Source: Haemophilus parainfluenzae (GTDB lineage: Bacteria; Pseudomonadota; Gammaproteobacteria; Enterobacterales; Pasteurellaceae). Taken from it: a stretch of 64,000 nt of DNA. The notes beneath the pieces were generated by a model. The model did not search any database. It had not been told where the DNA came from and saw only the letters and a list, made by a program, of their open reading frames with translations. The position numbers and the translations under genes were made by a program. Of the stretch, positions 45,948-54,261 are shown piece after piece (the stretch's first letter is position 1; each line of letters starts with the position of its first letter). The stretch lies in contig NZ_CP063121.1 in NCBI RefSeq assembly GCF_014931415.1, forward strand, positions 558,001-622,000, given 5' to 3'.

Positions 45948-46327
45948 TGAACTATGTTCTCGCTGTGAAAAGTCCTATTTATGGAAAACAAGGGGCTTTT
46001 CTTGCCTATCAACTTGCCCAGGCTTTACTTGAAAAAGGGCATGTCATTAACCAAATTTTCTTTTTCCAAGACGGTGTGAGTAATGGCAATGGTTTAGTTT
46101 ATCCTGCCAATGATGAATTTAATCTCACGCAAGCTTGGCAAGCCTTTTCAGTGCAACATCATATTCCTTTGCATTTATGTGTAGCCGCTTCACAACGTCG
46201 TGGTGTGGTGGATGCACTTACGGCAAAAGAGACTGATAAAACGAATCTGGCAGAAGGTTTTGAGATTACAGGCTTAGGTGAGTTTATGGCGATGGCATTA
46301 AAAGCAGATCGGGTGGTGACATTATGA
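45947..46327 (+). CDS. tusD: Sulfurtransferase complex subunit TusD
   Basis: TusD (126 residues, DsrE-like) receives persulfide sulfur from TusA and passes it to TusE for 2-thiouridine at the tRNA wobble base. The active cysteine is in HLCVAASQRRG (about residue 78). It overlaps tusC by 4 bp (ATGA), which is typical of the coupled tusDCB unit. Confidence 0.95.
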   Translation: MNYVLAVKSPIYGKQGAFLAYQLAQALLEKGHVINQIFFFQDGVSNGNGLVYPANDEFNLTQAWQAFSVQHHIPLHLCVAASQRRGVVDALTAKETDKTNLAEGFEITGLGEFMAMALKADRVVTL

Positions 46328-46683
46328 AGCTTGCATTCTTATTTCGTACCGCACCGCATGGAAACGCGATTTCTCGTGAAGGTTTAGATGCTTTGCTCGC
46401 GGCAACAGCATTTTGTGATGAAGAGGAAATTGGTGTCTTTTTTATCGATGATGGCGTATTAAATTTACTTGATGGGCAAAATCCTGAGTTATTGTTACAA
46501 AAAGATTTTATCCGCACCTTTAAATTATTAGATTTATACGATATTGAACAGCGCTTTGTCTGCGCCGATTCGCTCGACCAATACAATTTACAAGCTGAAC
46601 AACTTATTATTTCTGCTGAAAAAATTGACCGCACTTCGCTGATCAATAAACTTAGCCAAGCCGAAAAAGTGTTTACGTTTTAA
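46324..46683 (+). CDS. tusC: Sulfurtransferase complex subunit TusC
   Basis: TusC (119 residues, DsrF-like) is the middle subunit of the TusBCD heterohexamer. It starts KLAFLFRTAPHGNAISREGLDALLAATAF and lacks the catalytic cysteine at the TusD position, as the family does. An inverted uptake signal near 46628 encodes part of IDRTSLINKL. TusB follows 8 bp later. Confidence 0.94.
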   Translation: MKLAFLFRTAPHGNAISREGLDALLAATAFCDEEEIGVFFIDDGVLNLLDGQNPELLLQKDFIRTFKLLDLYDIEQRFVCADSLDQYNLQAEQLIISAEKIDRTSLINKLSQAEKVFTF

Positions 46684-46691
46684 GGAATATT

Positions 46692-46979
46692 ATGCTTTAT
46701 ACCTTTTCTCAAGCTCATTATTCTGAGACAGAACTTCAACGTTATTTAACTGAAATCACGGAAAATGATGCAGTGGTTTTATGGCAAGATGGCGTGTTGC
46801 TAGCGGTAAAGTACGGGGAAATGTTTACCCAATGCAAAGGGCAATGTTTTATGTTGGGACAGGATGTTTTAGCCCGAAATTTAACCGCACTTTTGCCAGA
46901 AAACAATCAAGTGCGGTCAATTTCATTAACAGATTTGGTGGATTTAACTGCTCAATATTTGCCTCAAATCGCCTTATAG
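46692..46979 (+). CDS. tusB: Sulfurtransferase complex subunit TusB
   Basis: TusB (95 residues, DsrH family) completes the TusBCD complex. Near its C-terminus the sequence LTALLPENNQVRSIS is encoded by an inverted pair of uptake signals (46884-46892 and 46909-46917). The stop overlaps the end of the convergent membrane-protein gene by 6 bp. Confidence 0.92.
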   Translation: MLYTFSQAHYSETELQRYLTEITENDAVVLWQDGVLLAVKYGEMFTQCKGQCFMLGQDVLARNLTALLPENNQVRSISLTDLVDLTAQYLPQIAL

Positions 46980-47375
46980 CGGGCGTTCTTTAGGTAACAA
47001 GAGCGGTAATACCATAACAGAATAAAGCGCCAAACCTGCTGCCATTAAGCAGGTAATTTCTAATCCTCCAGCACGTAACCATTCGCCAAATCCCATATCA
47101 TTCACTAGCGTTGCATAAAAGATCCCCGTTACGACGGTATAACAAAATCCAATTAATACTGAAATTAATGCGATGGCTTTTACGTGATAACTCGCATAAC
47201 GGTGAAATGCAGCCCAAAGTGTAATGAGAAAAGTCGGTACCGCAGCCACGATAAAGACGGTAACCGCTGAAGACTGAAATCCATCGGCATCATTGTTTGC
47301 GAACATTAGGCCAATAGTGCCGATAATTTGAATAATCAACGGTAAAAGAATAAATGCTTTAAGATATTTTTTCAT
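46974..47375 (-). CDS. Small four-helix membrane protein of unknown function
   Basis: This 133-residue protein has four hydrophobic segments (about residues 7-26, 37-57, 67-89 and 105-126) with a short loop DMGFGEWLRAGG before the last. It has no catalytic motif I recognise. It converges on tusB with a 6-bp overlap, leaving no terminator between them. Its basic N-terminus (MKKYLKAF) suggests a start inside the cytoplasm. Confidence 0.65.
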   Translation of the reverse strand: MKKYLKAFILLPLIIQIIGTIGLMFANNDADGFQSSAVTVFIVAAVPTFLITLWAAFHRYASYHVKAIALISVLIGFCYTVVTGIFYATLVNDMGFGEWLRAGGLEITCLMAAGLALYSVMVLPLLLPKERPL

Positions 47376-47442
47376 GAGATGTCCAGTTAATAGAAAAACG
47401 GAAACATTGTATCAATCAAATGAAAGACAACCAATCTTTTCT

Positions 47443-47931
47443 CTATTCGGTTTTTATTACATCCACTAATGTGGGCTGAACGATTGAGGCATAATCTTGC
47501 GTGTTAAGAATAATGGAGCGTTCTAACGTACCTGCATTAAATGCCAATTCATCATAACGAGAAAGTAAGCTAGGATCAGCAATTAATAACAAATCAGGAT
47601 GAAAGCTAAAAGGCGGAATTGCACCAAATACACAGTCAGTCAGGGTATCCACTTCTGCAGGGCTGGCAAGGGAAGCTTTAGTTCCGCCCAAATAGGCGGC
47701 TACTTTACTTAAATCAGATTGTTGATCGGCCGGCAATATAACCAATACCGCTTGTTTTACGCCATTCCCTTTTACTTTGCATACCAAGGCTTTTGCCCCT
47801 TGTCCTAATTCTGTGCCACGGATTTTAGCCACTTCCTCTGATTTTCCTGCAGTGGGATGTTCAACCATGCGATAGCGTGATTGATGCTTATCTAAAAGTG
47901 CGGTCAATTTTTCAAATGTTTTGACAGACAT
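47443..47931 (-). CDS. YbaK/EbsC-domain aminoacyl-tRNA editing protein (YeaK-like)
   Basis: This 162-residue protein of the YbaK/ProRS-editing superfamily should deacylate mischarged tRNA. Features are YRMVEHPTAGKSEEVAKIRG, VLVILPADQQSDLSKVA, TDCVFGAIPPFSFHPDLLL and FNAGTLERSIILNTQDY, closest to E. coli YeaK rather than YbaK. The ATG at 47931 with AAGGAA is preferred over 47946. An uptake signal encodes LTALL near the N-terminus. It is divergent from the DNA glycosylase gene. Confidence 0.82.
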   Translation of the reverse strand: MSVKTFEKLTALLDKHQSRYRMVEHPTAGKSEEVAKIRGTELGQGAKALVCKVKGNGVKQAVLVILPADQQSDLSKVAAYLGGTKASLASPAEVDTLTDCVFGAIPPFSFHPDLLLIADPSLLSRYDELAFNAGTLERSIILNTQDYASIVQPTLVDVIKTE

Positions 47932-48089
47932 GAGAGATTCCTTCAATAGCGATGTTTTTAATCAGTTTAGCAAGGATTGATGTATGTGAAAATCAAAGAA
48001 AAAGAATTCATCTTTTGAGTCATATTTATTATGAGATAGACAAATACCTTTATGCCCCGTACTATGTTTCTTTTTCTTTGGTATCGATT

Positions 48090-48488
48090 ATGACTCGAAT
48101 TAATCTTGTTCCGCCTGAGGAGCTTTGTGATCAGCATCTTTTAGCTGAACATCGTGAATTAACCCGTATTCCTAATGCAGTAGCGAAAGGTAAATATCAC
48201 TTAAAAGGACAGCCTGCGGAATATAAGTTAGGTGAAGGGCATGTGCGTTTTTTCTTTAATAAATTGGCATTTTTAAAGAAACGGTATGATGCATTACATG
48301 CGGAATGTAAAGCCCGAGGCTTTAACGTGCAGTATATTTGGAATGAAACATTACCCGATGACCCAAGTTTATGGTTGGACTATGAAGCCACAGAGGCGGC
48401 GTTACAGATTAATCGGGAACGTATTCAGGAACGAATGCCATTAAAGGCGAGATTTACACCGCATCTTTCAAAGAGCGGTCAAAAATAA
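48090..48488 (+). CDS. pdg: Pyrimidine-dimer DNA glycosylase, T4 endonuclease V-like
   Basis: This 132-residue protein aligns without gaps with phage T4 endonuclease V (DenV) over its first 23 residues: MTRINL, then DQHLLAEHREL. Threonine 2 (N-terminal nucleophile), arginine 3, histidine 16, arginine 22 and glutamate 23 of T4 are all in place, and GHVRFFFNKLAFLKKRYDALHAECKARGFNV matches the next block. It should excise UV-induced cyclobutane dimers and nick at the abasic site. The ATG at 48090 is required because the second residue is catalytic; a longer upstream frame must not be used. Confidence 0.88.
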   Translation: MTRINLVPPEELCDQHLLAEHRELTRIPNAVAKGKYHLKGQPAEYKLGEGHVRFFFNKLAFLKKRYDALHAECKARGFNVQYIWNETLPDDPSLWLDYEATEAALQINRERIQERMPLKARFTPHLSKSGQK

Positions 48489-48542
48489 AGGGGTTTTCAC
48501 TTCCCCTGTGGGGAAATTATAGGGGAAGTGAATGGGGTTAAA

Positions 48543-49400
48543 TTATTTATATTCAACCACGATATCGCTTTCGCTGACAGTATCACCATAAACTGGCAAT
48601 AAGGTTTTTTCGTAAGCTTGTTTTAAACGACCATCTTTGCCTAAGGTTTGGATTTCGTTGTTTAACCAATTTAACAATTCAGGTGCATCTTTGCGAACAG
48701 CTGGTGCAATAACATCTTGATCACCAAAGTTTTTTACGCCTACGGTATAACCTGGATTTTGTTTTGCCCAAGCGAATAAGAAGGTATTGTCATTAGATAA
48801 TGCATCACCACGACCATCACGTAAGGCTTCAAAGGTTTCTGTATTTTGTTCGAATTTTAATAACTTCACATCTGGATAGTTTTTGGTGAAGAAAATATCA
48901 GCCGTGGTACCTTTATCTACGATTAAGGTTTTGCCTTTTAATTGTTCAAGATCAGTAATGACTGAACCATCTTTTGAAACGACACCGAGTGCCACTTTCA
49001 TATATGGATTAGCAAAATCCACCACTTCTTTACGTGCTGGAGTTACAGTGAAGTTGGCAAGAATGATATCAACTTTCTTAGAAAGCAAGTATTCTGCACG
49101 GTTTGCGGCATCCACTAAAACAAATTCCACTTTGTTTTCATCACCTAATAAATCTTTACCGATCGCTTTACCAATTTCAACATCAAAGCCTTGGCTTTTG
49201 CCTTGTGCATCAACATAACCAAATGGTGGTTTATCGCTAAATACACCAATGCGCACTTTGCCATCTTTTTGTATTTGTTCAAGGCTTGAAACCGTTTTTG
49301 CACCGTCTTTAGCCGGTTCTTTATCATTACATGCAGTTAAGCCAAATGCTAATGTGGCAGTAGCTAAAAGTGCGGTCAATGTTTTAAATGTTTTCTTCAT
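48543..49400 (-). CDS. Cysteine-type amino acid-binding lipoprotein (CjaA-like) of an ABC importer
   Basis: This 285-residue SBP_bac_3 lipoprotein has a lipobox LTAC (cysteine about residue 23). The mature part (VRIGVFSDKPPFGYVDAQGKSQGFDVEIGKAIG; ANRAEYLLSKKVDIILANFTVTPARKEVVDFANPYMKVALGV; DKGTTADIFFTKNYP) closely resembles Campylobacter CjaA, a cysteine-binding protein. Cysteine or cystine is thus the best guess. The ATG at 49400 lies inside the ATPase gene end (17-bp overlap). An inverted uptake signal encodes LTALL in the signal peptide. Confidence 0.85.
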   Translation of the reverse strand: MKKTFKTLTALLATATLAFGLTACNDKEPAKDGAKTVSSLEQIQKDGKVRIGVFSDKPPFGYVDAQGKSQGFDVEIGKAIGKDLLGDENKVEFVLVDAANRAEYLLSKKVDIILANFTVTPARKEVVDFANPYMKVALGVVSKDGSVITDLEQLKGKTLIVDKGTTADIFFTKNYPDVKLLKFEQNTETFEALRDGRGDALSNDNTFLFAWAKQNPGYTVGVKNFGDQDVIAPAVRKDAPELLNWLNNEIQTLGKDGRLKQAYEKTLLPVYGDTVSESDIVVEYK

Positions 49401-50148
49401 AGTTTGTCCCTCTCGGTTCATAATTTAAGATATTTAAGAATGTTTTCGCACGATCCGTGGTCGGATTCGTGAAGAAATCTTCTGGTTTTGCTTGTTCAAT
49501 GATTTGCCCTTTATCCATAAACACGATGCGATTAGCCACTTGACGGGCAAAGTTCATTTCATGGGTAACGATAAGCATTGTCATGCCGTCTTTGGCGAGG
49601 CCTAAGATCACATCAAGTACTTCACGTACCATTTCAGGGTCAAGGGCAGCAGTCACTTCATCAAACAGAATAATTTCAGGGTTCATGCAAAGTGAACGAA
49701 CAATGGCAATTCGCTGTTTTTGCCCACCGGATAATTCACGTGGATAGGCATTTTTTCGATCATATAGGCCTACACGTTTAAGTAACTCATCGGCCTGTTT
49801 TTCAGCTTCTGCGCGATCGCGTTTTTGTACTTTTAAAGGGCCGAGTAAAATATTGTCAATCACTGATAAATGAGCGAAGAGTTCATAACTTTGGAATACC
49901 ATCCCAATGCGTTGACGTGCTTTGACCCAAGGAATGTCTTTACCTAACTCTCCTGCATTTTGCAGCAAAATCTGACCGCTCTTTATTTCTTCTAGTCCAT
50001 TTAGGCAGCGTAAAAAAGTACTTTTACCACAACCCGATGGACCTAAAATAACGACCACTTCGCCTTTCTCTATAGAAAGATTGATGCCTTTGAGGGCTTC
50101 TACATCACCGTAATTTTTGACGAGGTTTTTAATTTCTAATAACGCCAT
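49384..50148 (-). CDS. Polar amino acid ABC importer ATPase
   Basis: This 254-residue ATPase (GlnQ/HisP family) has Walker A GPSGCGKSTFLR, Q-loop VFQSYELF, signature LSGGQKQRIAIVRS, Walker B EIILFDEVTAALDPE and the switch histidine in VTHEMNFARQVANR. It powers the importer formed by the two upstream permease genes and the downstream binding lipoprotein. Confidence 0.93.
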   Translation of the reverse strand: MALLEIKNLVKNYGDVEALKGINLSIEKGEVVVILGPSGCGKSTFLRCLNGLEEIKSGQILLQNAGELGKDIPWVKARQRIGMVFQSYELFAHLSVIDNILLGPLKVQKRDRAEAEKQADELLKRVGLYDRKNAYPRELSGGQKQRIAIVRSLCMNPEIILFDEVTAALDPEMVREVLDVILGLAKDGMTMLIVTHEMNFARQVANRIVFMDKGQIIEQAKPEDFFTNPTTDRAKTFLNILNYEPRGTNYEENI

Positions 50149-50166
50149 GTGTTTTCCTAATTAAAA

Positions 50167-50835
50167 TTAACTTTCCCAACGGGTTTCTAAATAACGGGAA
50201 AATAAGGATAGCGGGTAACAAATCACAAAATATAAGCCGAAGATGACACCGTAAATCCAAAGCGCCGCCGATTGATTACTAAATAATGAATGCTCGATAA
50301 TTTGTTGACCGACTTTTATCACTTCTACTACACCGATTAACATTGCCAAGGAACTGGTTTTTACCATGCGGGTAAAAAGGTTAATAGCACTTGGTGTCAC
50401 ACGTTTTAAACTTTGCGGAAGTAAAATGTACACAAAGGTTTGAAACGGCGTTAAACCTAAAGCGTAGGCTGATTCCACTTGATGTTTTTCAATGGAAGTC
50501 AATGCACCACGCACTAAATCACCCATTTCTGCCGTTCCCCAGAAAATAAACACCAAAATACATACAGAAATGCCATCTAAGTGAATATCAAACCATTTTG
50601 CCAAACCAAAATACGCGAGAAAAAGCAACGCTAATAATGGAATGATACGTATAAATTCTAAATAAAAACGGCAAATGGCTTTGATAATGGGATTTCTGCT
50701 TGTCATAATTACGCCAAAAATCACACCTAAAATACAGGCGAAGAAGACAGAAATGAACGCAATTTCAGCCGTCACCCATAAACCGTTGAGCAAGCGTTCA
50801 ATGTTGCTACCTTGGAATAATAACTCAAGCCCCAT
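50167..50835 (-). CDS. Polar amino acid ABC importer permease 2
   Basis: This 222-residue HisM/GlnP-type permease has about five transmembrane segments and the EAA loop SAYALGLTPFQTFVYILLPQSLKRVTPS. It overlaps the first permease gene by 11 bp and precedes the ATPase by 18 bp. Confidence 0.92.
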   Translation of the reverse strand: MGLELLFQGSNIERLLNGLWVTAEIAFISVFFACILGVIFGVIMTSRNPIIKAICRFYLEFIRIIPLLALLFLAYFGLAKWFDIHLDGISVCILVFIFWGTAEMGDLVRGALTSIEKHQVESAYALGLTPFQTFVYILLPQSLKRVTPSAINLFTRMVKTSSLAMLIGVVEVIKVGQQIIEHSLFSNQSAALWIYGVIFGLYFVICYPLSLFSRYLETRWES

Positions 50836-51484
50836 ATTTTGCTCTCCGAGTACGGCGTTCTAAATGACCGATGAACAGAGACATCGGTAATAGAATGATC
50901 AAATAAAACACCACTAATAAAAATAAGGCTTCATTGGTTTTGTAATCGAGCCCGATGACTTCTTTCGCTACAAACATCAGTTCGGCGACGGCAACGGCAC
51001 TGATTACTGAGGTTTCTTTCATTAAGAACAAGCAATTTGCTCCGATTGCAGGGGTAGCAATCGCAAAGGCTTGTGGGAAAATCACATACCGAAAAGCTTG
51101 AAAAGGGGTTAAACCAATACTTAAGGCTGATTCAATTTGTCCTTTTGATACTGCTTCCAAACCACCACGAAAGGCTTCTGCCATATAGCTTCCACCTAAA
51201 AATGCGAGGCCGATAATGCCGCAAGTAAATCCATCTAATTTCAGACCAATTTTAGACAGTCCAAAATAGAGAAAAAACACTTGAATCAATAAAGGCGTAT
51301 TACGAGAAAGCTCGATATAACCTTTTACTAGCCAAGTTAATGATTTGACTTTGTAGGTGGTAATCACAGCACAAATCACACCAATCACTAGCGACAATAA
51401 AATGCCCCAAAAGGCAAGATGAAGCGTCATCAGCGTGGCATGGATAAAACGTGGGGTGACACTTAAAATATAATCCCAATTCAT
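50825..51484 (-). CDS. Polar amino acid ABC importer permease 1
   Basis: This 219-residue HisQ/GlnP-type permease has about five transmembrane segments and the EAA loop SALSIGLTPFQAFRYVIFPQAFAIATPA. It is the first gene of permease-permease-ATPase-binding protein. A perfect palindrome (51498-51514) lies just upstream of its start. Confidence 0.92.
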   Translation of the reverse strand: MNWDYILSVTPRFIHATLMTLHLAFWGILLSLVIGVICAVITTYKVKSLTWLVKGYIELSRNTPLLIQVFFLYFGLSKIGLKLDGFTCGIIGLAFLGGSYMAEAFRGGLEAVSKGQIESALSIGLTPFQAFRYVIFPQAFAIATPAIGANCLFLMKETSVISAVAVAELMFVAKEVIGLDYKTNEALFLLVVFYLIILLPMSLFIGHLERRTRRAKYGA

Positions 51485-51497
51485 TTCTTATAATTTA

Positions 51498-51514
51498 ATC
51501 GTTAGCGTAACGAT
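51498..51514. promoter_or_regulatory. Perfect palindrome next to the start of the cysteine-type ABC operon
   Basis: ATCGTTA (51498-51504), GCG, TAACGAT (51508-51514) form a 17-bp palindrome ending 14 bp before the first permease ATG. Read on the minus strand a -10-like TACTAT directly precedes it, so it sits about where the transcript would begin. Confidence 0.55.
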
Positions 51515-51554
51515 ATAGTAAAAAATTTTGAAACGGTGAGAAAAGAATGGAAAT

Positions 51555-51581
51555 TTATTACTTATAATGAAATGTAATAAC
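51555..51581. promoter_or_regulatory. Inverted repeat further upstream of the cysteine-type ABC operon
   Basis: TTATTAC and GTAATAA form a 7-bp inverted repeat with an AT-rich spacer about 70-95 bp upstream of the operon start. The region is very AT-rich, so this may be chance. Confidence 0.3.
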
Positions 51582-51619
51582 AAGTAGGTTTTAAATGAAA
51601 TAAGTGGTGGTTAGGAATA

Positions 51620-51650
51620 AAAAAACGGGGCTTTATTTAGCCCCGTCTTT
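51620..51650 (-). terminator. Terminator of the hemCDXY operon
   Basis: ACGGGGCT (51625-51632) and AGCCCCGT (51639-51646) form an 8-bp GC-rich stem. On the minus strand it is followed by a run of Ts. Confidence 0.85.
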
Positions 51651-51657
51651 GTTTATT

Positions 51658-52944
51658 TTAATCACGTTTCGCAATAAGTGCGGTTGGTTCTTCGTCTGTT
51701 TTTGGTTCGTCTTGTATTTCAGCCGGTTTATCCTGAATAGACATGGCTGATTTTAAGCTGTCCTGACGAATTTTTTCCGCTGCCACTTTGTCGCCAGCTT
51801 GTTCGAACACATAAGATGCCATCATGACATCATTTGGTTGAAGTTGAGTTGGGCAAGCAGTCACTTCTTTAAATGCTTCTGCTGCTTTAGCAAAATCGTT
51901 ATTACGCACATACAGATAGCCTAATGCACGATTGAGGCAACAACGTTGGCTTTCATCGGCACGTTTTGCACGTTTTTCCACGAGTTTGAGCAGTTTGCTG
52001 TTATCTTCTGCTTGTAAACGAGTAATTTGCGTGCAAAGCTCGGGGCTGATTGGAGTGTTATCACCCAATTTTTTCATGATTTCAAGCGTGAATTCGTAAG
52101 CTGACTCATGATCGTTACAATCAATTAAACGCTGAATTAAAGCGGTTTTTAACTCTAAGTCATTGCGACGACGGCGTGGTTGAGCTTCCCACCATGCGAG
52201 CAAGCCTTCAACGCCTTCTTCATTCATTTTCTCATCTAACAGGCCATTTTCTGTTTCTTGTTGAAGCGCTTTAAATTCTTCAGCTGAGAATAAGCCTGAA
52301 CCTTCGATTAAATCTAAGATGCCATCAAGTGCTTGATAAGCTTTAGAGCGGCTATAAATTTCAGCCGCAAGTTTTAAGACTTCTTTGTTGCGATCTGACA
52401 TTTCAAGCAAGCTATCGACGGAACTACGCGCTGCCGGTAATTTATTTTGTTGTAATAAAATACGGGTACGGGCAATTTCGACTAATAGATTATCTGAGCC
52501 GGCAAGCTCCGTCGCCTCAATCAAATAACGGTTTGCGCTGAATTCATCACCGCGTTGTTGAGCAGCTTCTGCAGCTTTAATCAGATTCAATACTGGCTCT
52601 GCAGAATGTTTCGCATTTTTACCAATCAGTTTTTCTGCCTTGGCATAATCGCCTTCATTCATTTTCATCAAGCCTTCAAGAGTTTGACGTTGTGCTTTCA
52701 CACGTTTACGGCGAGAAAACCAGTTATAGGTATTGCTACTTAAACGGAAGAAACGGGTAACAATCCACTCTAATGTATAAATCACTGCAAGTGCGACCAC
52801 AAAGAGAATGACTAATGTGGTAAGTGACATTTCATACACGGTGTTTGCCGTTTCAACTCTGACATAACCTTGCTGACCGGAGAGGTAAGGCCCTGCAATC
52901 AATCCGGCAAGTAAGGCGATCATTAAAAAGAGAACTCTAAACAT
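51658..52944 (-). CDS. hemY: HemY-type inner-membrane TPR protein of the heme operon
   Basis: This 428-residue protein has two N-terminal hydrophobic segments (about residues 2-20 and 40-62) and a long helical-repeat region (HemY_N plus TPR-like repeats such as [25 protein letters not shown]). It ends in an acidic tail, [16 protein letters not shown]. It is the proteobacterial HemY linked to late heme biosynthesis, not the protoporphyrinogen oxidase of Bacillus that shares the name. It is last in hemC-hemD-hemX-hemY. Confidence 0.92.
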   Translation of the reverse strand: MFRVLFLMIALLAGLIAGPYLSGQQGYVRVETANTVYEMSLTTLVILFVVALAVIYTLEWIVTRFFRLSSNTYNWFSRRKRVKAQRQTLEGLMKMNEGDYAKAEKLIGKNAKHSAEPVLNLIKAAEAAQQRGDEFSANRYLIEATELAGSDNLLVEIARTRILLQQNKLPAARSSVDSLLEMSDRNKEVLKLAAEIYSRSKAYQALDGILDLIEGSGLFSAEEFKALQQETENGLLDEKMNEEGVEGLLAWWEAQPRRRRNDLELKTALIQRLIDCNDHESAYEFTLEIMKKLGDNTPISPELCTQITRLQAEDNSKLLKLVEKRAKRADESQRCCLNRALGYLYVRNNDFAKAAEAFKEVTACPTQLQPNDVMMASYVFEQAGDKVAAEKIRQDSLKSAMSIQDKPAEIQDEPKTDEEPTALIAKRD

Positions 52945-52953
52945 TATCTATCC

Positions 52954-54252
52954 TTATTGTTGGGGTTCAGTTGCCGGTTGTGTAGCTGGTGCTTCAGCGG
53001 GTTTTTCTTCCGCTTTTGGCTCTTCTGCTTTCGCTTCAGGTGCCGGTTTTACTTCTTCTTTTCTTGGTGAATTATCCACTGCTTTTTCTGCTTCGATTTC
53101 CACTTTTTGTACATCTAAAGGTGTACGGTTTAAGTATTTATCAAGCATGCTTAAGCTTTGTAATTGGCTTGGCACATCCACATAGATGGACAATTCAGAT
53201 AATTCATCCACTGATTTTAAGAAGCTTTGAGTTACTTCAGCATTGGTATCAAAATAGCTACGAATCCAAGATGCGACGGCTTCTAAAGATTGTTTATAAA
53301 GCTCGTTTTGTTGACGAGGCACTGCCATAATCGCTAATTGTAAGCGTAAACGAATATTTTCACGCAAGTAGATATCTTGGTTTGGTGCTAATAATTCTTT
53401 GCGATCCGCACCATGTTTCGGTGAAATGCGGATAAAGTGATTCAAGAATGAAGTCGCACTTTTTTCTGCATTTTCCGCCCAGTCAGACAGGGAATCTGAT
53501 AATTTTGTTGCATTTTGCTCATCACCGAAATTCACATCTAATACCGGTAACTCATCAACCGTATTAGCTAATTGCGATAATTTTTGCATGACCGCATTTT
53601 GATCCACGCCAGCTACGGAGAGAAGTTGTTTCAGATCTTGATTGATAGCACTGCGGATAGCCGCGGATTGTGAGTTATTCACTTTAGCAAGAGTCTCATC
53701 AGCGAGTTTTAAGAGTGAAACTGCTGTGTCCACGTCATTATCTAACACTAATTTACGCAATGCATTGTTGAGTAAGAAATCAGCTTCTGAGAATAACCAA
53801 TCAGTAGGTTGTTGAGCATTAGCTTGTGCGCTCACTTTATTAATTTGTGATTGTAAGCCAACTAACTCATGTGATTTGGCATTGATTAGCTCTTCTACTT
53901 GCGCAATTTTGTTTTGCGTTGCTTTATTCGCAGACTCTAATTGAGCAAGCTGTGTAGTATCAAATTTTACTTCTTGAGCAGGTGCTGAAACCACCGTTTT
54001 ATTATTGATTTGAGCTTCAAGTGCGGTCAATTTTTGTTGGAATTCATCCACTTGTTGTTGGCCAAAATAATAACCTGCACCACCCACGCCAAGTGCAATG
54101 AGAATAGCCAATAAACTTAATCCAGTACCACTTTTCTTCACAACGGTTTGTGTACGTGGCGCAACAGGCTCGCGATCTTCAGTTTGAATTTCCACTGCAT
54201 CTGTTTCTTGGATTTCATCTGTCGTTTCAGGGGTTAATTTCTCTTTCGCCAT
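52954..54252 (-). CDS. hemX: HemX-type inner-membrane protein of the heme operon
   Basis: This 432-residue protein has an acidic N-terminal tail, a single transmembrane segment (GTGLSLLAILIALGVGGAGYYFG, about residues 42-64), then a long coiled-coil region (QQQVDEFQQKLTALEAQI) and the HemX domain. The C-terminus is Pro/Ala/Glu-rich (PAPEAKAEEPKAEEKPAEAPATQP). HemX was once annotated as a uroporphyrinogen methyltransferase, but it has no methyltransferase motif; it probably scaffolds heme synthesis with HemY. Confidence 0.92.
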   Translation of the reverse strand: MAKEKLTPETTDEIQETDAVEIQTEDREPVAPRTQTVVKKSGTGLSLLAILIALGVGGAGYYFGQQQVDEFQQKLTALEAQINNKTVVSAPAQEVKFDTTQLAQLESANKATQNKIAQVEELINAKSHELVGLQSQINKVSAQANAQQPTDWLFSEADFLLNNALRKLVLDNDVDTAVSLLKLADETLAKVNNSQSAAIRSAINQDLKQLLSVAGVDQNAVMQKLSQLANTVDELPVLDVNFGDEQNATKLSDSLSDWAENAEKSATSFLNHFIRISPKHGADRKELLAPNQDIYLRENIRLRLQLAIMAVPRQQNELYKQSLEAVASWIRSYFDTNAEVTQSFLKSVDELSELSIYVDVPSQLQSLSMLDKYLNRTPLDVQKVEIEAEKAVDNSPRKEEVKPAPEAKAEEPKAEEKPAEAPATQPATEPQQ

Positions 54253-54261
54253 ATCTTTTCC

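Noticed and set aside
47952-48089. Upstream in-frame extension of the endonuclease V-like gene
   Set aside because: The catalytic residue is the threonine directly after the initiator methionine, so the protein must start at 48090.
53041-53330. Open frame opposite the end of hemX
   Set aside because: It is a shadow of the Pro/Ala/Glu-rich tail codons; it has no ribosome binding site and no family features.
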